A stretch of DNA of 34,655 bases, from positions 1 through 34,655 of IMG/VR virus record IMGVR_UViG_3300046167_000226. One strand, 5' to 3'. Below, one piece after another: positions 30,842 through 34,655 of the stretch. A program made the position numbers and the translations under genes. The notes below the pieces were generated by a model that was not told where the DNA came from, did no database searches, and was given only the letters and a program-made list of their open reading frames with translations. This stretch comes from a virus. Position 1 is the stretch's first letter. Each line of letters opens with the position of its first letter.

Positions 30842-31750
30842 ATGGCTACATATACAGGACAAAAAATAAAAGATACTTACGAGTCTATACTAAAGCTAGA
30901 CGATAATGGTAATCTAACTTCATCTACTAAAATTATAACAGATGGATTAGGTAACCAAACACCCTTATCAATATCCTCTACAGAGGTAAAGTCTAGTGTT
31001 AATTTAGAGGCTACAGGTTTTAAGACACCTACAGGAACTTCTTCTGAATTCTTAAAATCAGACGGTAGTGTAGATTCAAATACATACTCAATAGCTTCAG
31101 ATTTAGATAATTATTTATTAAACACTACAGATACGTTAGACGGTGTTTTTACTTTAGAGAATGATATGGGTGTCTCAGGTAATTTTGACGCAGCTCAGCT
31201 AAGGTTAGATACAAGTAATGTCGTAAACACCACAGGGTTTCAGGGAATGAGATTTCAAACAAGTTCAGCACCTAATTACGGATGGAGTATGGGTGTGAAT
31301 AGGAGTGGTTTAGGTAGAGGTTCTTTTAGATTTTTTGAACATAATAATAGTAATGCAGGAACTGAAAGGTTTACTATGTTACAAGATGGTAATATCGGTA
31401 TAGGTGAGAATAATCCTAGTTATAAATTAGATGTTTCAGGAGATGGTAGATTTACCTCGGATGTTACGTCTACAAACTTTGTAATATCCTCTGATATTAG
31501 ACTTAAAAACAATATAGAAGAAGTTGATAATAAACATATAAATGTTGATTGGAAAACTTTTGAAATGAATTCAGATCAAGGTCAGAAGAGATATGGAGTG
31601 ATAGCTCAAGAGTTAGAAGAATTTCATCCTGAATTCGTGAGAACAAATGACGAAGGTATTAAATCTGTAGCTTATGTAGATTTACTAATCGCTAAGAATG
31701 CGGAACTAGAAGCAAGAATAGAGCAACTAGAAAAACTATTAATTAATTGA
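30842..31750 (+). CDS. Tail fibre/appendage with C-terminal S74 chaperone domain
   Basis: 302 residues. The N-terminal half is beta-rich and polar (TPTGTSSEFLKSDGSVDSNT). The C-terminus has SSDIRLKNNIEEVD, the conserved start of the Peptidase_S74 intramolecular chaperone, with the usual self-cleavage serine, followed by YGVIAQELEEFHPEFV and a coiled coil (AELEARIEQLEKLL). S74 domains trimerise and fold fibres and then cut themselves off. This is the second receptor-type protein of the phage, separate from the SGNH fibre. Confidence 0.75.
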   Translation: MATYTGQKIKDTYESILKLDDNGNLTSSTKIITDGLGNQTPLSISSTEVKSSVNLEATGFKTPTGTSSEFLKSDGSVDSNTYSIASDLDNYLLNTTDTLDGVFTLENDMGVSGNFDAAQLRLDTSNVVNTTGFQGMRFQTSSAPNYGWSMGVNRSGLGRGSFRFFEHNNSNAGTERFTMLQDGNIGIGENNPSYKLDVSGDGRFTSDVTSTNFVISSDIRLKNNIEEVDNKHINVDWKTFEMNSDQGQKRYGVIAQELEEFHPEFVRTNDEGIKSVAYVDLLIAKNAELEARIEQLEKLLIN

Positions 31751-31770
31751 TTATAAATCAGTGATTAAAC

Positions 31771-31786
31771 TGTTTTTAAAAAAAAG
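31771..31786 (+). promoter_or_regulatory. 15-nt late motif, variant copy 8 (lysis unit)
   Basis: TGTTTTTAAAAAAAAG: the ATA of the consensus is replaced by A and the motif is one base longer. It is 15 nt before the start at 31802. A weaker version could delay or reduce lysis gene expression. Confidence 0.65.
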
Positions 31787-31801
31787 AGCAACTACAACAA
31801 C

Positions 31802-32068
31802 ATGAATAAACAAGATAGAGATAGAATGGACGAATTCGGTAATAAATTAGGAAACCTTAACAATAAAGTAGAGAGGATTCTAGACGCGTTACTAGATGAC
31901 AAAAGAACATCTAAAGAAGGTGTTATCTCTAAAGTTGTTCAAATGGAAAAAGATATGCAGGTAATTATGACTGCTTACAATATTGGTAAATGGTTAGTAG
32001 CTATAATTACTACTATAATGATCTCAATGCTTACAGCAGGAATTAATTTTATTTGGTTTGATAACTAA
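31802..32068 (+). CDS. XhlA-like membrane protein of the lysis cassette (88 aa)
   Basis: A charged helical N-terminus with a coiled-coil pattern (NKLGNLNNKVERILDALL) and one C-terminal membrane segment (WLVAIITTIMISMLTAGINF). This outline matches XhlA-type holin-associated proteins. It overlaps the amidase gene by 11 nt. It may act as a holin or holin partner with the 3-TM protein at 32964. Confidence 0.6.
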   Translation: MNKQDRDRMDEFGNKLGNLNNKVERILDALLDDKRTSKEGVISKVVQMEKDMQVIMTAYNIGKWLVAIITTIMISMLTAGINFIWFDN

Positions 32069-32519
32069 AATAAACAACATCGACAGATATATAGATAAAA
32101 TAATAATACATTGTACAGCTACTCCTGAAGGTAGAAATGTATCTGTAGATACCATTAAAGAATGGCATTTAGATAGGGGTTGGAGTGATATAGGTTACCA
32201 TTACGTTATAGATATAAAAGGAGTGTCTCATGAAGGTAGAGATTTAGAGGTTCAGGGAGCGCACACTAAAGGATATAATAAAAACTCAATAGGTATAGCA
32301 TACGTAGGAGGTGTAGAGAAGCATCGTAAAGATGGTAAATGGATTACTAAGGATACTAGGACAGAAAACCAAAAAGATCGCTTAGAGGCTCTTATATTAG
32401 ATTTAATGGATAGATTCCCTAACGCTACATTACATGGACATAATGAATTCTCTACTAAAGACTGCCCTAGCTTTGATGTACAAGAAGAATATAAAGAAAT
32501 AATAGACTATTTTAGATGA
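32058..32519 (+). CDS. N-acetylmuramoyl-L-alanine amidase (T7 lysozyme type endolysin)
   Basis: 153 residues. The start is TTG at 32058, because no ATG lies ahead of the conserved core in this frame. Zinc ligands are His 18 (IIHCTAT), His 128 and Cys 136 (HNEFSTKDC); Tyr 47 and Lys 134 match the catalytic residues Tyr 46 and Lys 128 of T7 lysozyme. It cleaves the amide bond between MurNAc and L-Ala. No signal peptide is present, so release depends on a holin. It overlaps both neighbours. Confidence 0.85.
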   Translation: MITKINNIDRYIDKIIIHCTATPEGRNVSVDTIKEWHLDRGWSDIGYHYVIDIKGVSHEGRDLEVQGAHTKGYNKNSIGIAYVGGVEKHRKDGKWITKDTRTENQKDRLEALILDLMDRFPNATLHGHNEFSTKDCPSFDVQEEYKEIIDYFR

Positions 32520-32974
32520 AAATAAAACTGATATACACATTGATAATTTTACTATTCACTAGTATAAAACCTAGAGAAGAAAAGATTACTGTGTTAATAT
32601 CAGATCAGTTAAAACCTTATGTAGTAGAATATTTAAAAGTATTAGACGAAAACAATATAGAATATAAAGAGCAGAACTTAGTAGTTATGTTTGATATAGG
32701 TTTAATCCATCAAGATGCTGCAGGTATAGCTTACGGTATGTTTAACGACAGTTTTGTTTTTGTAGGTATATGCCCTAGGTCATGGCAACAGTTAAATCAT
32801 GATCAAAAAAAATGGCTTATATGGCACGAATTATCACACGATTTATTTAACGTAAGACATACTCAAGAATTAGAAGTAATGAAGCCTGTAATGATTGATG
32901 CTTTGAGTTTAAGTATTTTAGATAAACAGAAGATATACAAGGATTTAATAAAACACATAAAAGATGAGCAATAA
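32516..32974 (+). CDS. Putative zinc metallopeptidase with N-terminal signal/anchor (lysis cassette)
   Basis: 152 residues. The N-terminus (MKIKLIYTLIILLFTSI) is a signal peptide or membrane anchor. The zincin core is WHELSH at 103-108 with His 104, Glu 105 and His 108, and a third His at 115, six residues after the second. EVMKP near 120-124 resembles a Met-turn. It overlaps the amidase stop (ATGA at 32516-32519) and the next start by 11 nt. Its place between endolysin and holin suggests it cuts peptidoglycan peptides or envelope proteins, possibly replacing a spanin. The activity is inferred from motif and place. Confidence 0.6.
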   Translation: MKIKLIYTLIILLFTSIKPREEKITVLISDQLKPYVVEYLKVLDENNIEYKEQNLVVMFDIGLIHQDAAGIAYGMFNDSFVFVGICPRSWQQLNHDQKKWLIWHELSHDLFNVRHTQELEVMKPVMIDALSLSILDKQKIYKDLIKHIKDEQ

Positions 32975-33434
32975 TCCAAAACTTAGAAAAAACGGAGGTA
33001 AAGGTACTGCTGTAGGTAATTTCTTACGATCTTTAAATTTTAAGAAAACTGCTGAAGTAGTTGGTAATTTAGTTACAGGAAATATTAAAGAAGCTATCAG
33101 TGTACTTGCTGATAAAGACAACGGTATGACTCAAGAGGAAAGGGAGTTTGCTTTAGAGGTAATGAAGTTAGATATAACTGAAATGGAATCAGTTACAAAT
33201 AGATGGCATAGCGATATGACTTCTGATAGTTGGTTAAGTAAGAATGTAAGACCTTTGTCCTTAATTTTCTTAACACTAGCTACTACTGTATTAATATACT
33301 TAGACTTTTATTATGGTGAAGATCTAGACACTCCTTCGGAATGGATTGAACTACTTAAATCACTTTTATTAGGTATATATATTGCTTACTTCGGTTCTAG
33401 GGGTATCGAGAAGGCTAGGTCTATTGGCAAATAA
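32964..33434 (+). CDS. Holin, 3-TM type (GTA-holin-like)
   Basis: 156 residues. A soluble N-terminal part leads to TNRWHSDMTSDSWLSKNVRP, the conserved approach of the holin of 3 TMs family, then membrane segments LSLIFLTLATTVLIYLDFYY and LLKSLLLGIYIAYFGSRGIE. It should open the inner membrane for the amidase and set lysis time. It is the last gene before the noncoding region, and its 3' end faces the leftward promoter at 33660-33691. Confidence 0.75.
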   Translation: MSNNPKLRKNGGKGTAVGNFLRSLNFKKTAEVVGNLVTGNIKEAISVLADKDNGMTQEEREFALEVMKLDITEMESVTNRWHSDMTSDSWLSKNVRPLSLIFLTLATTVLIYLDFYYGEDLDTPSEWIELLKSLLLGIYIAYFGSRGIEKARSIGK

Positions 33435-33466
33435 ACATAGCTAACCCCTAATACGAAAAAAACTTG

Positions 33467-33643
33467 AATATCTTATCAAATAAAGCTGTATCTGATAAAA
33501 AAAAGGCTATATCTTTACAAAAGGCTATATCTTTAGAAGGGTTATATCTTAGGAAGTTATATCTTTAGTTGTTATATCTTTATAGATAAATCCCTTATAG
33601 TTATAACTATTTAGTAGATATAAAGTGTAAAAGATATATCTTA
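33467..33643. repeat. Array of about eight TATATCTTT-type repeats with two palindromes
   Basis: Repeats start at 33467, 33486, 33507, 33525, 33542, 33557, 33572 and 33634. The five central copies share (C/T)TATATCTT(T/A) with steps of 18, 17, 15 and 15 nt. ATAGTTATAACTAT at 33597-33610 is a perfect 14-bp palindrome and AAGATATATCTT at 33631-33642 a perfect 12-bp one. The block is AT-rich and noncoding, lies just before the replication genes and has no coding potential. It could be the replication origin (iterons), a regulator-binding array, or a decoy for host sigma because each copy looks like a -7 box. Confidence 0.65.
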
Positions 33644-33659
33644 TTAAGTAATTACAAGG

Positions 33660-33691
33660 CAAAGGTACGAAAAAAAATTGACATACGCAAG
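33660..33691 (-). promoter_or_regulatory. Leftward host-type promoter, the only one on the - strand
   Basis: On the - strand, CTTG (33691-33688) and TACCTTTG (33667-33660) with a 20-nt spacer. The upstream part is identical over 19 bp to the promoter at 443. The transcript would run through the repeat array and into the 3' end of the holin gene from the opposite side. No ORF with a start codon is seen in the first 200 nt of that direction, so the product would be a noncoding or antisense RNA. Confidence 0.65.
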
Positions 33692-33737
33692 TTTTTTATA
33701 AATTATTTTTAAAAAGATAACAAACCTATATTAAATT

Positions 33738-33752
33738 TGTTTTTAAATAAAG
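33738..33752 (+). promoter_or_regulatory. 15-nt late motif, copy 9 (ninG unit)
   Basis: TGTTTTTAAATAAAG, 77 nt before the NinG-like start. It is the only copy with a long structured leader. Confidence 0.65.
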
Positions 33753-33769
33753 CACACAACACAATTTTT

Positions 33770-33819
33770 GATGGATTAAAGGGCTAGGTTTTTAGTAGGG
33801 TTTTATCCTAGCCTCCATC
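33770..33819 (+). promoter_or_regulatory. Structured leader (two-tier hairpin) before the NinG-like gene
   Basis: GATGG (33770-33774) pairs with CCATC (33815-33819) and GGCTAGG (33782-33788) pairs with CCTAGCC (33807-33813), leaving an 18-nt loop and a bulge of about 7 nt on the 5' side. No T run follows, so it is not an ordinary terminator. It ends 10 nt before the start codon and could control translation or message stability. Confidence 0.5.
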
Positions 33820-33829
33820 ACTCTTCAAA

Positions 33830-34231
33830 ATGGCAAAAAAAAAGACACCAAAACAGCACAAGGACAGAATAGACAGGGTATTCCATGAATATATACGACG
33901 AAGAGACGTAGATAATGATTCAGGTTATGGCTCATGTATCTCATGTGGTAAAGGTATTCACTACTCTGAATCTGACGCAGGACATTTCATTACTAGAAAA
34001 GCCTTAATAACTAGATGGGATGAAAGAAATGTAAATCTTCAATGCAGAAAGTGTAATAGATTTGAATACGGTAGGCAATTTGAATATTCTATTAATATAG
34101 GAAGGAAATTGGCTGAAGAATTACTAATGCTATCTAAACAAACTCTAAAACTAATGGATCACGAATATACAGAACTATATGAAAAATTTAGAGATAAACT
34201 CAAAGCTCTAAAAAATATCCAAGACTTCTAA
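33830..34231 (+). CDS. ninG: NinG/Rap-like recombination nuclease
   Basis: 133 residues. CISC (36-39) and CRKC (72-75) make a four-cysteine zinc site around DAGHF (49-53), an HNH-type arrangement that matches lambda NinG (Rap). Rap acts on branched DNA during phage recombination, which fits the ERF and RecE-like genes. The N-terminus is lysine-rich. It lies behind a late motif, so it may act on replicated DNA, for example to resolve junctions before packaging. Confidence 0.8.
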   Translation: MAKKKTPKQHKDRIDRVFHEYIRRRDVDNDSGYGSCISCGKGIHYSESDAGHFITRKALITRWDERNVNLQCRKCNRFEYGRQFEYSINIGRKLAEELLMLSKQTLKLMDHEYTELYEKFRDKLKALKNIQDF

Positions 34232-34258
34232 TACTTTTATAAAAAACATACTAATATA

Positions 34259-34290
34259 TTTGGTAGTGTCATTTATTTTTCGTACATTTG
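34259..34290 (+). promoter_or_regulatory. Host-type promoter for the erf operon
   Basis: TTTG at 34259-34262 and TACATTTG at 34283-34290, spacer 20 nt. It drives the 72-aa gene and erf across the circular junction. Confidence 0.75.
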
Positions 34291-34318
34291 TACTATTAAT
34301 AACTAAAACACCTTATAT

Positions 34319-34537
34319 ATGGATGCAAATACAAAACAATTAGCAATGGCTGCTTCAGATAAATTAGAAGCTCAGTTATTTTTTGCTAACAAATTATTGC
34401 AAGAATATGAATTAAATCTAGCAGGTGTCATACCATCTAAAGTAGACAATGATACTGTATTAAAAATGATTAAATCACAACAAAAAGAAATAGACGTATT
34501 GTCTTACATGTTTAACCTAGTAGAACTAAGCTACTAA
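34319..34537 (+). CDS. Small helical protein ahead of erf (72 aa)
   Basis: Helical and mildly charged (MAASDKLEAQLFFANKLLQE, DTVLKMIKSQQKEIDVLSYM). It is the first gene of the erf operon and lies 15 nt before erf. Position suggests a recombination accessory role; no family recognised. Confidence 0.55.
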   Translation: MDANTKQLAMAASDKLEAQLFFANKLLQEYELNLAGVIPSKVDNDTVLKMIKSQQKEIDVLSYMFNLVELSY

Positions 34538-34552
34538 AAACCTTAATTTAAA

Positions 34553-34655
34553 ATGAATATACAAGAAACACTAAGTAAAATCCAATTCGAGCTAAAAGCT
34601 AAGAAAGGACAAAAGAACAACTTCGGAGGTTATCAATACCGTTCAGCAGAGGATG
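34553..34655 (+). CDS. erf: ERF-family recombinase, N-terminal part (continues at position 1)
   Basis: ATG 34553 gives MNIQETLSKIQFELKAKKGQ and then NNFGGYQYRSAED, the classic start of ERF proteins, in which this phrase is followed by (V/I)LEALKP. The last base G plus the first two bases of the window, TA, form GTA (Val), and the next codons read LEALKPLSNKYG. This shows that the two ends are neighbours in the real molecule. Confidence 0.9.
   Translation, partial: MNIQETLSKIQFELKAKKGQKNNFGGYQYRSAED

Noticed and set aside
33467-33643. CRISPR-like array
   Set aside because: The repeats are about 10 nt with 5-10 nt between them, far too short for repeat-spacer units, and no cas genes are present.
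1-34655. Temperate lifestyle
   Set aside because: I see no integrase, excisionase, partition genes or clear CI-like repressor. The lipoproteins alone do not show lysogeny.
1-34655. tRNA or other standard RNA genes
   Set aside because: I saw no cloverleaf-like segment or TTCRA arm with matching acceptor ends in the intergenic regions by eye; a tRNA scan would be decisive.

Overview
The window looks like the complete genome of a tailed phage (siphovirus type) that infects a Bacteroidetes host, probably a member of Flavobacteriia. The DNA is AT-rich. Thirteen forward promoters and one reverse promoter follow the Bacteroidetes pattern: TTTG or CTTG, a 20-nt spacer (19 once), then TAnnTTTG or TATCTTTA. 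Ribosome binding sites are weak and A-rich, and the structural genes resemble Bacteroidetes phage families. The ends join in frame: the 34 codons at 34553-34655 continue through a split GTA codon into position 1 and finish at 437, giving a 179-residue ERF recombinase. The molecule was therefore assembled as a circle (circular or terminally redundant) and opened inside erf. Every credible gene is on the + strand.

Layout. (1) Replication and recombination, 33830 through the junction to about 4100: NinG-like nuclease, small protein, ERF annealing protein, SSB-like protein with a DLPF tail, DnaB-type helicase, small membrane protein, sigma-like factor, HTH protein, metallophosphoesterase. (2) First accessory block, 4124-7837: lipoprotein, dATP/dGTP diphosphohydrolase-like enzyme, RecE/DUF3799-like nuclease and many tiny genes, several with their own promoter. 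(3) Terminase small and large subunits, 7905-9427. (4) Second accessory block, 9456-13795: about twelve small genes including a DnaA-domain-IV-like protein and a second lipoprotein, placed between terminase and the remaining structural genes. (5) Structural genes 13881-31750 in a non-canonical order: tail chaperone and tail proteins, tape measure, XkdF-like protease, SGNH-domain fibre, scaffold-like protein, major capsid, tail-tube-like protein, portal, connector, S74-chaperone fibre. (6) Lysis genes 31802-33434: small membrane protein, T7-lysozyme-type amidase, zincin-like protein, 3-TM holin. (7) A 395-nt noncoding region, 33435-33829, with a repeat array, palindromes, the only minus-strand promoter and a leader hairpin.

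The most notable signal is a 15-nt motif, TGTTTTTAAATAAAG, present eight times exactly and once as a variant, always on the + strand and always ahead of the first gene of a late unit (terminase, tail, tape measure, protease, fibre, capsid, portal, lysis, ninG). None of these sites has the host-type promoter. My working model is that early and accessory genes use host sigma A, the phage sigma-like factor (2013-2597) is made early, and it reads the 15-nt motif as a single-element late promoter, comparable in logic to T4 gp55 and TATAAATA. The units would then be self-contained, which may explain how structural modules could be reordered. Other points to follow are a probable -1 frameshift in the tail chaperone gene, operator-like inverted repeats inside three accessory promoters, a duplicated promoter-leader cassette, and the leftward promoter that could make an antisense or noncoding RNA facing the lysis genes.
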